NCBI RefSeq assembly: GCF_014196765.1
Contig: NZ_JACIEE010000014.1
Coordinates: 62,001-126,000, forward strand
From: Mycoplana azooxidifex
GTDB lineage: Bacteria > Pseudomonadota > Alphaproteobacteria > Rhizobiales > Rhizobiaceae
DNA: 64,000 nucleotides
Direction of reading: 5' to 3'
Part shown: one piece after another, positions 1 to 8,668 of the stretch
Position numbering within the stretch: position 1 is the first letter of the stretch
Layout: the number at the start of each line of letters is the position of its first letter
The notes under the pieces: generated by a model
Told to the model about the DNA's origin: nothing
Seen by the model: the letters and a program-made list of their open reading frames with translations, nothing else
Database searches by the model: none
Position numbers and translations under genes: made by a program

Positions 1-649
1 TTTCCAGCTTGATGGAGGCGATGAGCGCCGAGAAATCGACGTCCTCGGGGTTCGTGCCGTAGCTACCGGAGACCTTGCCGCCGCCGGCTTCGAAATTGTC
101 CTTGAATACGCCGGCAATACCCTGGCCGAAGACGGTCTTGTCATGCACGAGAACGGCGTTCTTCAGGCCGAGCTTTTCGGTGACGTATTTCGCCGGCAGC
201 GCACCCTGGACAAAGTCGTTTGCGACGGGACGCACGACGGTCTTGAAGCCCATGCGCATGAGTTCCGGGTTCGTGGCGGGCACGACCTGCGGCATGCCGC
301 ATTCCGAGTAGATGTCGAGGGCCGGCATGGTGACGCCGCTGTTCATGTGGCCGATTACACCGATGACGGCGCTGTCATCGCAGAACTGCTGGGCAACCAG
401 CGTGCCCTGACGTGGGTCGGCGCGATCATCGAGCGGGCGGAAGACCACCTTGTTGCCGTTGATGCCGCCCTTCTCGTTGAGCTGGTCGAAATAGAGCTGG
501 GCGCCGTCGATCTGCGACTGGCCGAACTCGGCCTGCGCGCCGGACATCGGCGCACTGCCACCCAGCACGATGTCATCCGCCAGCACCGGCATGGCACCGG
601 AGGTGAAGAGGAGTGCTGCGGCAGAAAGAAGTATGCGGGTTCTGTTCAT
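1..649 (-). CDS. Branched-chain amino acid type ABC transporter substrate-binding protein (C-terminus beyond window edge)
   Basis: The minus-strand frame opens with ATG at 649 and stays open to the left edge, giving 216 codons. It begins with a Sec signal peptide (MNRTRILLSAAALL, cleavage near VLADD) and continues as a Leu/Ile/Val-type periplasmic binding protein: IVLGGSAPMSG, the long alpha/beta first lobe, then GVIGHMNSGVT and VPATNPELM. The family binds amino acids, amides or aromatic acids in the periplasm and passes them to a LivHMGF-type permease. It is the last visible gene of the catabolic operon that starts at 7355, so it may import the pathway substrate. The specificity cannot be read from the sequence. 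Confidence 0.85.
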   Translation of the reverse strand, partial: MNRTRILLSAAALLFTSGAMPVLADDIVLGGSAPMSGAQAEFGQSQIDGAQLYFDQLNEKGGINGNKVVFRPLDDRADPRQGTLVAQQFCDDSAVIGVIGHMNSGVTMPALDIYSECGMPQVVPATNPELMRMGFKTVVRPVANDFVQGALPAKYVTEKLGLKNAVLVHDKTVFGQGIAGVFKDNFEAGGGKVSGSYGTNPEDVDFSALIASIKLE

Positions 650-781
650 TTTGGTTCCCCTTTTGCTCGTTGAGATTCGTCGCACGGAACTCCCGTCCGG
701 GCAACGCATGCATGAAATTATCAGATAAATTCTTCACGACAGTGACGAGGCACGCGACTACCTGAAGTTCCCTTCCCCTCC

Positions 782-1570
782 TCATTTCGCGAGATACCCA
801 CCGTCAACCGCCAGCACGTGGCCGGTGGTCATTGCCGAGGCCGGTCCGGCCAGAAAAATCATGGCGGAGGCCACCTCGTCCGGTTCGGCCAACCGCTTCA
901 GCGGCGTCAGGCTGCGGATCTTTTCCATTTGCGCTCCGTCGGCCATCAAATGATTGATCAGAGGCGTACGAACCCAGGTCGGCGCCACCGCGTTGACGCG
1001 AATGTCGTGATCGGCCCATTCGACGGCCAGCGTCCGGGTAAGGTTCACCACGCCGGCCTTGGTCGATTGGTAGGAGACGTTCGGATGAAGGCCACCACCC
1101 GAATAGCTCATGATCGAAGCCGTGTTGATCACCACGCCGGGCATGCCCCGAGCGATCCAGGAGCGGGCAGCCGTCCGCGAGCATAGGAACATGCCCGTCA
1201 AATTGACCGAGACAACGCTGTTCCAGTCTTCGATCGCAAGCTCGGTCGACGGTCGTCGGATCGAGATGCCCGCATTGTTGACCAGGATGTCGAGGCCGCC
1301 GGCCTCCTGCTCCGCCGCGGCGAAGACAGCCAGAACATCGGCCTCATCAGTGACGTCGAGGGCGGAGGCTGTCGCCGCACCGCCAGCCTCTCGCACCTCC
1401 CGGCAAATGGCTTCCGCCGCCGGCCGATCCCGGTCGAGAACCACAACACGCGCTCCGAAAGCGGCGAACATCAGCGCCGCAGCGCGACCGATGCCACCAC
1501 CGCCACCGGTGATGAAGACCCGTTTGTCATCGAGTCTAAACATCTTTTCGGGCGCTTTTGCACACATCAT
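782..1570 (-). CDS. SDR family NAD(P)-dependent oxidoreductase
   Basis: Classical short-chain dehydrogenase of 262 aa. The cofactor motif TGGGGGIG lies at residues 21-28, followed by LDILVNNAG and the active-site pair YQSTK; the C-terminus has the usual TTGHVLAVDGGY. Members reduce or oxidise a carbonyl/hydroxyl on small acids, sugars or hydroxyacyl intermediates with NAD(P)H in the cytosol. An AGGGA box about nine bases upstream supports ATG 1570; ATGs at 1567 and 1543 are alternatives. It is co-directional with the acetoacetate-decarboxylase-like gene 27 bp upstream, so a hydroxyacid or 3-oxoacid step is plausible but inferred. Confidence 0.88.
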   Translation of the reverse strand: MMCAKAPEKMFRLDDKRVFITGGGGGIGRAAALMFAAFGARVVVLDRDRPAAEAICREVREAGGAATASALDVTDEADVLAVFAAAEQEAGGLDILVNNAGISIRRPSTELAIEDWNSVVSVNLTGMFLCSRTAARSWIARGMPGVVINTASIMSYSGGGLHPNVSYQSTKAGVVNLTRTLAVEWADHDIRVNAVAPTWVRTPLINHLMADGAQMEKIRSLTPLKRLAEPDEVASAMIFLAGPASAMTTGHVLAVDGGYLAK

Positions 1571-1597
1571 GTGTACGGTTCCCTGTTAAGCTCGTTT

Positions 1598-2293
1598 TCA
1601 GCCGACGATCTTGCCGAAGCCGAGGACGAAGTTGGCGACGATCATTTCCGCACCGACGATCTCGCGGATCTGGAAATCGGAGAACGGATCGCTGGCGCTG
1701 CCGCCGATCTTGATCTCGGCCGTGCCGAGGGCATGACGGAGCGTTTCGGACTGACCGAGCGAGTTTTCGATGATCTGCGTCTCGACGGCCGCACTTTCCG
1801 GCGACGGAATGATGCGGGTCTGGAAACGCGGATGCAGAGCCGGCTTTTCGAAGGCCGGGCCATCGGCCTTGAAGTCGATCTCGATCAGTGACGTGCCACG
1901 GCGCGAGAGCTTGGCCGTGATTGCCGTTTCGCTCGCCTTCCAGTCCACTTCGCCCATTTTCTTCGGATAGCCCCAGACCTCGCGGCCGACCGCCATGGAG
2001 TCGTCATTGGTGACGATCTCGTAAAGCACGTGACCGCCTGGGCGCCCCTGGAAGCTCATCGGCACGACGATGCCGCCTTCCGCATAGGACCCGAGCGACC
2101 CGCCGGCCGGCACGTCCATGATGAAGAATTCGATCACGTCGCCCCGGACCTCGAACTGCGCCGGCAAAGTCGCACGTATCGCCGCCTCGTCAACGCGGCA
2201 GAACACGCTGACCTTGCTGAAGGCTTTGTAGTCGAACGGTGGCGCCTGATAAAGGGGCGCGCGCTGCGGGAGGGCATAGGCGTTCTGGGACAT
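1598..2293 (-). CDS. Acetoacetate decarboxylase family protein (paralogue A)
   Basis: 231 aa, full length for the ADC-like family. The hallmark lysine pair is present in GREVWGYPKKMGEV; in clostridial acetoacetate decarboxylase the first lysine of PKK forms the Schiff base. Members decarboxylate 3-oxoacids, but many homologues act as aldolases or dehydratases, so the reaction is not certain. A second family member lies at 8669-9382 on the other strand with the same WGYPKK signature. The gene sits between aldehyde dehydrogenase and SDR genes of the same operon, behind an unusually structured 86-bp gap. Confidence 0.88.
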   Translation of the reverse strand: MSQNAYALPQRAPLYQAPPFDYKAFSKVSVFCRVDEAAIRATLPAQFEVRGDVIEFFIMDVPAGGSLGSYAEGGIVVPMSFQGRPGGHVLYEIVTNDDSMAVGREVWGYPKKMGEVDWKASETAITAKLSRRGTSLIEIDFKADGPAFEKPALHPRFQTRIIPSPESAAVETQIIENSLGQSETLRHALGTAEIKIGGSASDPFSDFQIREIVGAEMIVANFVLGFGKIVG

Positions 2294-2313
2294 GGCAGAG
2301 GGGTCTTTCCTGT

Positions 2314-2340
2314 GTGTTCACTTCAGCATGAAGTTCACAC
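2314..2340. promoter_or_regulatory. 27-bp inverted repeat upstream of the acetoacetate-decarboxylase-like gene
   Basis: A dyad with arms GTGT..ACTTCA and TGAAGT..ACAC is separated by GCA. It lies 21 bases before the start codon at 2293 in the only sizeable gap of the operon. It could be an operator for an internal promoter or an mRNA hairpin. No clear -10 box was found with it. Confidence 0.4.
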
Positions 2341-2377
2341 CAATGAAAAAATGAAGTCAAGATTTCATTTATGTGAT

Positions 2378-2399
2378 TTTCACAAATTCGTTTGTGAAA
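2378..2399. other. Perfect 9-bp hairpin with a four-base loop at the end of the aldehyde dehydrogenase gene
   Basis: TTTCACAAA and TTTGTGAAA flank TTCG and span the last codons and stop of the dehydrogenase gene. No T-tract follows on the minus strand, so it does not look like an intrinsic terminator. An RNA-stabilising or processing hairpin between cistrons is the simplest reading. Confidence 0.4.
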
Positions 2400-3813
2400 C
2401 GAACTTGATTGTCTGGAATGTCTCCAGCGCCTCAGGACCGCCCTCGGAGCCGTAACCGGAGTCCTTCACGCCGTTGAACGGAACCTCCGCATAGGCAAGG
2501 CCGTAATCGTTGATCGACAGCATGCCCGTTTCGATGTCCTCGGCGAAACGCTGTGCGTGCCTCTGGGACCGCGTGAAGGCATAAGCGGCCAAGCCGAATG
2601 GCAGCCGGTTCGCCTCGGCAATCGCCGCATCCACCGCCGCGAAACGGTTGACGACGGCAACCGGTCCGAACGGCTCTTCGTTCATGATCGCAGCATCCTG
2701 CGGCACATCGGCCAGAACCGTCGGCTCGAAGAAGAACCCAGCATTGCCGATGCGGTTGCCGCCGGTCAGCAGGCGGCCGCCCTTGGCGACGGCGTCGCCG
2801 ATCAGCCGGTCCATCGCGTCGAGGCGTCGAGCATTCGCCATCGGCCCCATGTCGATACCGTCGGAAAGACCATCTCCCACCTTCACGGCCTTCGCCGCAT
2901 TGACGAAATCTTCGAGGACATTGTCAAAGACAGGCTCTTCCACCAGCACACGTGTCGGCGCGATGCAGACCTGACCGGCATTGTGGAATTTATGGCCGGC
3001 CAGCATCGAAACGGCGGACGAGAGGTCCGCGTCGGCGCAGACGATGTACGGTGCATGGCCGCCCAGCTCCATCGTCACCCGCTTCATGTGGGCGCCGGCG
3101 AGCGCGGTCAGATGTTTGCCGACCGGCGTCGAACCGGTGAAGGACACCTTGCGGATCACCGGATGCGGAATGAGATATTCGGAAATTTCCGAGGGTATGC
3201 CGTAAAGAAGGTTGATCGCTCCATCAGGGAAACCGGCATCGGCAAAGGCGCGAACCATGGCTGCGCAGGAGGCCGGCGCCTCTTCGGCGGCCTTCAGGAT
3301 GACGGTGCAGCCGGCGGCAAGCGCCGCGCAAATCTTGCGGATCGCCTGGGCGACCGGATAGTTCCAGGGCGTGAACGCAGCGACCACGCCGATTGGCTCC
3401 TTCATGACCATCTGCTGCACGCCTGGCTTGCGCGCCGGGATGATGCGGCCATAGGAGCGGATGGCCTCTTCCGCGAACCAGCGGATGACGTCATCGGCAT
3501 TGCGCAGTTCCGACCGGGCTTCGGCAAGCGGCTTGCCCTGTTCCATGGTCAGGACGGGCGCTATTTCGTCGATGCGGGCACGCAGATTGTCGGCGGCCGC
3601 ATGGAGCAGTTTTGCGCGGTCGCTCGCGGTGGTCTTGCGCCACTGCTCAAAGGCCTTGGCGGCAGAGGCAAGCGCGCGATCCATGTCTGTCGCCGTCGCT
3701 TTCGCGACACGGCCGATTTCGCCGCCGGTCGCCGGATTGAGAACCGCGAGCGTTTCACCGTCCGAGCCGTTCGTCCATTCGCCGGCGATGAAGAGTTGGG
3801 TATCGGGATACAT
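2380..3813 (-). CDS. NAD(P)-dependent aldehyde dehydrogenase, succinate-semialdehyde dehydrogenase type
   Basis: 477 aa from ATG 3813 (MYPDTQLFIAGEW); an in-frame ATG at 3825 would add four residues. All ALDH landmarks are visible: FTPWNYP with Asn151, the FTGSTPVGK cofactor loop near residues 225-233, the general base Glu249 in MELGG and the nucleophile Cys283 in FHNAGQVC. The family oxidises aldehydes to acids in the cytosol. The closest pattern is the GabD/SSADH class, but substrate range in this class is broad. It follows the Zn alcohol dehydrogenase by 25 bp, so the pair probably converts an alcohol to an acid in two steps. Confidence 0.9.
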   Translation of the reverse strand: MYPDTQLFIAGEWTNGSDGETLAVLNPATGGEIGRVAKATATDMDRALASAAKAFEQWRKTTASDRAKLLHAAADNLRARIDEIAPVLTMEQGKPLAEARSELRNADDVIRWFAEEAIRSYGRIIPARKPGVQQMVMKEPIGVVAAFTPWNYPVAQAIRKICAALAAGCTVILKAAEEAPASCAAMVRAFADAGFPDGAINLLYGIPSEISEYLIPHPVIRKVSFTGSTPVGKHLTALAGAHMKRVTMELGGHAPYIVCADADLSSAVSMLAGHKFHNAGQVCIAPTRVLVEEPVFDNVLEDFVNAAKAVKVGDGLSDGIDMGPMANARRLDAMDRLIGDAVAKGGRLLTGGNRIGNAGFFFEPTVLADVPQDAAIMNEEPFGPVAVVNRFAAVDAAIAEANRLPFGLAAYAFTRSQRHAQRFAEDIETGMLSINDYGLAYAEVPFNGVKDSGYGSEGGPEALETFQTIKFVSQTNL

Positions 3814-3838
3814 GTTCTGTCTCATTGGATTTCGTCGG

Positions 3839-4942
3839 TCAGCGGTCGAAGCACACGAGCGTGCGGGCAAGAACGCCCTGCTCCAGCCAGCGGAAGGCCT
3901 CATTGATCTGCTCCAGCGGCACGCGCGCGCCGACCTGGCGGTCGAGATCGAAACGGCCGGCCCGGTAGAGGCCGAGGATGCGTTCGAAATCACGCTCCGG
4001 AACTCCGCCGCCATAGTTGCTGCCGATGATGCGTCTCTGGGTATTCGGCAAGGTTGAGGCCGGCAGCGAGACCATCTCGCCCTTGGCGGCGATGCCCACG
4101 GAAATCACTGAACCGCCGAGCCGGACGCTGTCATAGGCAAGTGCAATTGCCGCGGGCCGCCCGGTGCAGTCGATGATGCTGTCGGGTCCGCGGCCGCGGC
4201 TCAGCGCCTTCAGTTCCGCGGTGACATCCTGCGTTGCGGAGTTCAGGAAGTGCGTCGCGCCGAACGAACGGGCGACCGCCTCCTTTTCCGGATTGATATC
4301 GATGGCGACGACCGCTTCCGCCCCGGCGACCGACGCCGCGTGGATGGCATTGATGCCGACACCACCGACACCGATGACGCCGACGATCTCGCCGGGCTCG
4401 ACGCGCGCATCGTTCACCACCGCCCCGAAACCCGTCGTCACGGCGCAACCGACAAGGGCCGCGACCTCGAAGGGAATGTCGTGCTCGATCCTGGAGCAGC
4501 CCGCTTCCGGCACGACCGCGAGCTCTGCAAAGCTCGAAACGCAGGTGAAGTGATTGACCGGCTTCTTCGCACTGCCAAGCCGGAGGGCACCGTTCCAGAG
4601 CGTGTTGCCGCCTGCAGCGTCACCATAGGTGTCGCACATGGTCGGCAGTCGCTTGTGGCAATAGAAGCATTCGCCGCAATTGGGCGCCCAGGAAAGGATG
4701 ACGTGGTCACCCTTTTTCACCTTGGAAACCGCCGAACCGGTACGCTCGACAATGCCGGCCGCTTCATGGCCGAGAATGACGGGCAGCTTGGGGCGCGACT
4801 TGCCCTTTGCGGCGCTGAGATCGCTGTGGCAGACGCCGGTCGCGATGATACGCACCAGCACCTCGCGATCGCCGGGATCAGCGATCGGCACATCCTCGAT
4901 GACGAGGTCTTCGTTGAACGTGTAGAGAACGGCGGCCTTCAT
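3839..4942 (-). CDS. Zinc-dependent medium-chain alcohol dehydrogenase
   Basis: 367 aa. Catalytic zinc ligands appear in GVCHSD and GHEAAG, the structural zinc site in CGECFYCHKRLPTMC, and the NAD-binding glycine motif in GVIGVGGVGINAI. This places it with class III-like/aryl alcohol MDR dehydrogenases that oxidise primary alcohols to aldehydes with NAD. GGGGAG precedes ATG 4942. Its direct partner is the aldehyde dehydrogenase downstream. Specificity for aromatic or terpenoid alcohols is possible but not shown. Confidence 0.9.
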   Translation of the reverse strand: MKAAVLYTFNEDLVIEDVPIADPGDREVLVRIIATGVCHSDLSAAKGKSRPKLPVILGHEAAGIVERTGSAVSKVKKGDHVILSWAPNCGECFYCHKRLPTMCDTYGDAAGGNTLWNGALRLGSAKKPVNHFTCVSSFAELAVVPEAGCSRIEHDIPFEVAALVGCAVTTGFGAVVNDARVEPGEIVGVIGVGGVGINAIHAASVAGAEAVVAIDINPEKEAVARSFGATHFLNSATQDVTAELKALSRGRGPDSIIDCTGRPAAIALAYDSVRLGGSVISVGIAAKGEMVSLPASTLPNTQRRIIGSNYGGGVPERDFERILGLYRAGRFDLDRQVGARVPLEQINEAFRWLEQGVLARTLVCFDR

Positions 4943-4994
4943 TCTGACTGTCTCCCCTTGGGGTATGCGGTTATGTGCGTATCTGTACCGGACC

Positions 4995-6542
4995 TCATCG
5001 GCCGGTGCGTTGCTGCCTGTCCCAGCTGCCTTCGACGGATGCAGGCAGGCGGTGCTTCATGATGCGTTGGCTCGGCGTACGCTCGAAATCCTCGACCACG
5101 GCGAGGTAGCGCGGGTTCTGGAACGGCGCCAGACGATGGGCAAGCCAGTCGGAAAAGGCCAGGTAGTCGATCGCGGCCCCTTCCTTCGGCTTGATGAACA
5201 GCTTGATCTCCTGTTCGCCGATCTCGGCCTTGACGCCGATCAGCGCGCAGTCCTCGACCATCGGATGGCTGCCTGCGACATGCTCCACCTCGAAGGCCGA
5301 GACGTTCTCGCCCTTCACCCGAACGCTGTCGGTCAGGCGGCCGAGGAAATAGAGGTTGCCGTCCGCATCGATCATGCCGAGGTCGCCGGTGTGGAAACCG
5401 TCCGGCCGCAGCGCCTTGGCGGTCGCCTCCTCATTGCGGAAATAGCCGGCGAAGACCGCGCCCGCCTGACGCGGATGGACGACGATCTCGCCATGCACAC
5501 CCGCCGCCACGGGCGCACCTTGTTCGTCGAGAATCTCGACGGAAAGCCACGGCACGGGGGTACCAACCGAACCGACTAGGCCAGCCGCGTTGAACGTGGT
5601 GATGCTGGACGATTCCGTCATCCCGTAGCATTCGCGAAGCGGTGTGCCGAAGCGCTCCTCAAAGGCGCGCCAGATATCGCGCGGACAGCCACCGCCCCAG
5701 GCGACGCGTACCTTGTGGTCACGGTCGCGCGCTCTCTCGGGTTGCTTGAGGAGTATCTGCAACACGCCGCCGAGATAGTGGATCTGCGTCGCGCCGCAGT
5801 CACGCACCTGATCCCAGAATCGGCTGGCGCTGAAGCGCTGCACCATGGAAAGCCTGGCATCGCGCAACAGCGGGATCGGGATCAGCTGCGCACCGCCGAT
5901 ATGATAAAGCGGCTCCCAGACGAAGAAGACATCGCCATCACGCGCATCCGAGCAAAGCATCGCGCCCTCCGCCGCATAGCGCAGCATGCGATGGGTGACG
6001 CGCACCCCCTTCGGCCGGCCGGTCGTGCCGGACGTATAGTTCAACGCGAAGAGGTCATCGGCCGACGGCAGCGGCTCGGCGAAGACGTGATCGCCGCTGG
6101 CGAGCCGGTCGAGCGATTCCGCATCATCTGCCTCCGCGACAAGCCGGAACACCGTGGTGTCGGCACCGCACTCCGCGATATTCGGAAAGAGATCGCGATC
6201 GGCGAAGACGACACGTGGATCGCAATGTTCCAGGATGTACTTCAACCCGTCGCCACGCAGCTGTACATTGACCGGCACCCAGACGGCGCCGCACTTGGCG
6301 ATGGCGAACAGCACGGCAAGGCTGTCGCGACTGTTGCGCAGCATCAGCGCGACGCGATCGCCCTTCTCGACGCCGAGACGACGAAGTGCGACCGCAACAC
6401 TGTCCGACTTGCGGTGCAGATCGGCAAAGGTGATCGGATCGCCGTCGAACGTCGCATAGATGGCATCGGGTGAGGCCATGGCCCGGGCCGGCAGGCGAGA
6501 AATGAAACCTTGGTCTTTCACGCTACAGTCCTGAAAAGTCAT
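4995..6542 (-). CDS. ATP-dependent acyl-CoA synthetase (class I adenylate-forming)
   Basis: 515 aa with the AMP-binding P-loop YTSGTTGRPKGV, the A5-like motif YGMTESSS and the hinge motif GFHTGDLG followed by DSVRVKGENVS. The enzyme activates a carboxylic acid to the acyl-CoA through an acyl-adenylate. A GTG at 6521 preceded by AGGA at good spacing is a better start than ATG 6542, giving about 508 aa. It lies between the enoyl-CoA hydratase and alcohol dehydrogenase genes, so it probably makes the CoA ester that the hydratase/isomerase uses. Confidence 0.88.
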   Translation of the reverse strand: MTFQDCSVKDQGFISRLPARAMASPDAIYATFDGDPITFADLHRKSDSVAVALRRLGVEKGDRVALMLRNSRDSLAVLFAIAKCGAVWVPVNVQLRGDGLKYILEHCDPRVVFADRDLFPNIAECGADTTVFRLVAEADDAESLDRLASGDHVFAEPLPSADDLFALNYTSGTTGRPKGVRVTHRMLRYAAEGAMLCSDARDGDVFFVWEPLYHIGGAQLIPIPLLRDARLSMVQRFSASRFWDQVRDCGATQIHYLGGVLQILLKQPERARDRDHKVRVAWGGGCPRDIWRAFEERFGTPLRECYGMTESSSITTFNAAGLVGSVGTPVPWLSVEILDEQGAPVAAGVHGEIVVHPRQAGAVFAGYFRNEEATAKALRPDGFHTGDLGMIDADGNLYFLGRLTDSVRVKGENVSAFEVEHVAGSHPMVEDCALIGVKAEIGEQEIKLFIKPKEGAAIDYLAFSDWLAHRLAPFQNPRYLAVVEDFERTPSQRIMKHRLPASVEGSWDRQQRTGR

Positions 6543-6572
6543 TGATCTTGAAAAGCGGGTTGATGGTGCGGC

Positions 6573-7355
6573 TCAGCCGGACTTCGCCTTTGATTTGGCG
6601 GCGAGGAACTGCTCCATCATGCGGTTGGGCTCGCCGTCGCCATAGGCGATGCGCTGGTTGCGCACGCCAGCCGCAAGCGCATCGCGGAAACGGGCCTCGG
6701 TGACTTCGCGGAAGCGCTGCTTGTTGAGCTTCATGGCAAGCCGCGGCTTGGCGGCAAGCTGTTCGCCGAGCGCCAATGATGCCTCCAGCACCTCCTCGCG
6801 CGGGACGATCCGGTTGATGAGACCGATGGCGACACATTCCGCCGCATCCATCATGCGGCCGCTGAGGGTCAGGTCAGTGGTGCGCGCAAGCCCGATCATC
6901 TCCATCATGATCCAAGGGCCGGTCGTGCTGGCGATGCCGGAATTGATCTCCGGCTGCCCCATCTTCACGCCGTCATGGCCGATGCGGAAATCGCCGAGCA
7001 GAGTCACCTGGAAGGCCGAGCCTGCAGCCAGGCCGTTTAGCGCCATGATCAACGGCTTAGAGAGGCTGCGGATACGATCGTAGAGCCGTTCCCACTCGCC
7101 GATCCAGAGTTCGGCGCGGTCGGGGTCGAAGGTCTTGGTCTCGTTGAGATCCTGCCCTGCACCAAAGGCGCGTTCGCCTGCGCCTGTCATGATGATCGCG
7201 CCGGCGGCAGCGTCCTCTTCGGCCGACTCCAACGCAGCCATGAGATCAAGGCGCATCGGGGAATGCCAGGCATTGAGAACCTCGGGGCGGTTCAGCGTAA
7301 TCACGCGGCAGGAGCCGCGCTGCTCTGTCAGAATGAAATTTGTCATGCGATCCAT
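6573..7355 (-). CDS. Enoyl-CoA hydratase/isomerase family protein
   Basis: Crotonase-fold protein of 260 aa (ATG 7355; ATG 7346 gives 257 aa). The oxyanion-hole segments are GAGERAFGAGQDL and AAGSAFQVTLLGDF, and QPEINSGIA lies where the catalytic acid occurs in many hydratases. The C-terminal helix is rich in basic residues, as usual. It hydrates or isomerises an acyl-CoA intermediate in the cytosol. It is the first gene of the operon, and its start codon abuts the twin operator described at 7357-7406. Confidence 0.88.
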   Translation of the reverse strand: MDRMTNFILTEQRGSCRVITLNRPEVLNAWHSPMRLDLMAALESAEEDAAAGAIIMTGAGERAFGAGQDLNETKTFDPDRAELWIGEWERLYDRIRSLSKPLIMALNGLAAGSAFQVTLLGDFRIGHDGVKMGQPEINSGIASTTGPWIMMEMIGLARTTDLTLSGRMMDAAECVAIGLINRIVPREEVLEASLALGEQLAAKPRLAMKLNKQRFREVTEARFRDALAAGVRNQRIAYGDGEPNRMMEQFLAAKSKAKSG

Positions 7356-7356
7356 C

Positions 7357-7406
7357 GTATCGTATTGTGATACACCGTATCGTATTTCGATACATTAAAT
7401 TGTCAA
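7357..7406 (-). promoter_or_regulatory. Operon promoter with two tandem 17-bp inverted repeats
   Basis: On the minus strand TTGACA (7406-7401) is followed after 16 bp by TACGAT (7384-7379), a good sigma-70-type promoter. Two dyads overlap the -10 box and the start region: 7377-7393 is perfect (GTATCG-tattt-CGATAC) and 7357-7373 has one mismatch (GTATCG-tattg-TGATAC). Their centres are 20 bp apart, about two helical turns. Binding here would block transcription. The IclR regulator encoded just upstream is the obvious candidate ligand sensor. Confidence 0.65.
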
Positions 7407-7477
7407 TGGCATTTTTCACGACACAAAAACCTTCGCCGGCAGGCCGGCGGAGGCTCACAAATCGTCCTTTGAAACCG

Positions 7478-8287
7478 TCAGAAGGTGGAGGCGGCCTGCG
7501 AGATCGAGCGCGTGGCAGCGACGACGAGAGGCGCGAATGTCTCTTCCGCCTTTTCAGGCGTGTAACGCGCATTGGAAACACCAATATTGACCGCCGCGAC
7601 GGGACGTCCGGTCTGATCGAGCACCGCGGCAGCGACCGAGAGATCGCCCGGAAAGAATTCGCCCCAGGTTGTGGCATAGCCGTCACCGCGTGCGGCATCG
7701 AGCCGTTCGACCAGCCCCTCGACCGTATGCACCGTCTGCGGCGTGAAGGCCTGCAAGGGCGACCGCTCGATAAGCGACAGGGCTTCCGCAGCCGGCAGTC
7801 GGGAAAGGATCGCCCGGCCCGGCGCCGTGCAGAAGGCGGGCATTCGCGTGCCGACGACGACATCGGTATTGAGCATATGCCGGCTCATGAAACGGGCGGC
7901 GAAGACGATCTCCGTGCCGTCGGGCAGCGTCAGGTTAACGGCCTCCTCCGTCTCGCGGCTTAGATGGAGGAGATAGGGCATCGCCTGGTTGACCAGCGGG
8001 TTGGCGGTGATGAAATGGCGCGCCATTTCGAGGCTGCGCAGGCTGAGCTCGAACCGTTTGGTCACCGGGTCCTTTTGAAGGTAACCCAGTCTGTTCAGCG
8101 TATGGGTAAAGCGTTGCGCGGCGCTCTTGTCGAGGCCGACATTCGCACCGATCTGCGCAAGGCTGAGGCTCCTGTTGGTGCCGTCGAAAGCTTCCAGCAC
8201 CCGAAACGCTTTTTCCACCGATCGCACCATCAGCGGATCGGCATCATCGGCACTTTTCGGGTCATCAGAGGACAAGTTCGTCACCAT
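7478..8287 (-). CDS. IclR family transcriptional regulator
   Basis: 269 aa with an N-terminal winged helix-turn-helix (SVEKAFRVLEAFDG, LAQIGANVGLDKSAAQRFTHTL) at about residues 25-85 and a C-terminal effector-binding IclR domain with GTRMPAFCTAPGRAILS. The family usually controls neighbouring aromatic or fatty-acid catabolic genes in response to a pathway metabolite. It lies 122 bp upstream of the twin operator and divergent from the decarboxylase-like gene at 8669, so it may control both. Confidence 0.9.
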   Translation of the reverse strand: MVTNLSSDDPKSADDADPLMVRSVEKAFRVLEAFDGTNRSLSLAQIGANVGLDKSAAQRFTHTLNRLGYLQKDPVTKRFELSLRSLEMARHFITANPLVNQAMPYLLHLSRETEEAVNLTLPDGTEIVFAARFMSRHMLNTDVVVGTRMPAFCTAPGRAILSRLPAAEALSLIERSPLQAFTPQTVHTVEGLVERLDAARGDGYATTWGEFFPGDLSVAAAVLDQTGRPVAAVNIGVSNARYTPEKAEETFAPLVVAATRSISQAASTF

Positions 8288-8668
8288 GGCAATTGCTTCG
8301 CCGCGCCACGCAGGCGCCGTTACGGAACGTGTCTCGTTTAGCCCGGCCTCCCGATATCGGCAAGCCCGCCAGATTTCGCACGTCCGCCGGGTAGGTCAAG
8401 CGGGGTCCTTGAACAGCCGTTTGGACACCCAGTCGGAATTGTATACGACGTGCTGGCGCATCAGGACCGGGGCGATGGTGACGGAAGACAAATTCCAATG
8501 ATTCTTACGATCCTGCCAATGGAAAAAATATTTACACGATCCGGCAACGCGCCACCCGCCGCAAGCACTTGACGCGTTCGGAATCATCGGTAAACAAATT
8601 CACGAGAATGAATTATTTATGAGTATTTTTCATTTCCGTCGACCCCTCTCATAAGGCCCAAGGCATCT
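8288..8668. promoter_or_regulatory. Divergent intergenic region between IclR gene and acetoacetate-decarboxylase-like gene
   Basis: 381 bp without a convincing ORF. An AT-rich dyad AATTCA-CGAGAA-TGAATT lies at 8597-8614, about 55 bases before the plus-strand gene, in the position of a promoter or operator. AAGG precedes ATG 8669. The 17-bp operator found at 7357-7393 is not repeated here. Confidence 0.4.

Noticed and set aside
2557-3906. 449-codon open frame on the plus strand
   Set aside because: It is the antisense of the aldehyde dehydrogenase gene, Arg/Asp-rich with no recognisable domain; GC-rich codon bias creates it.
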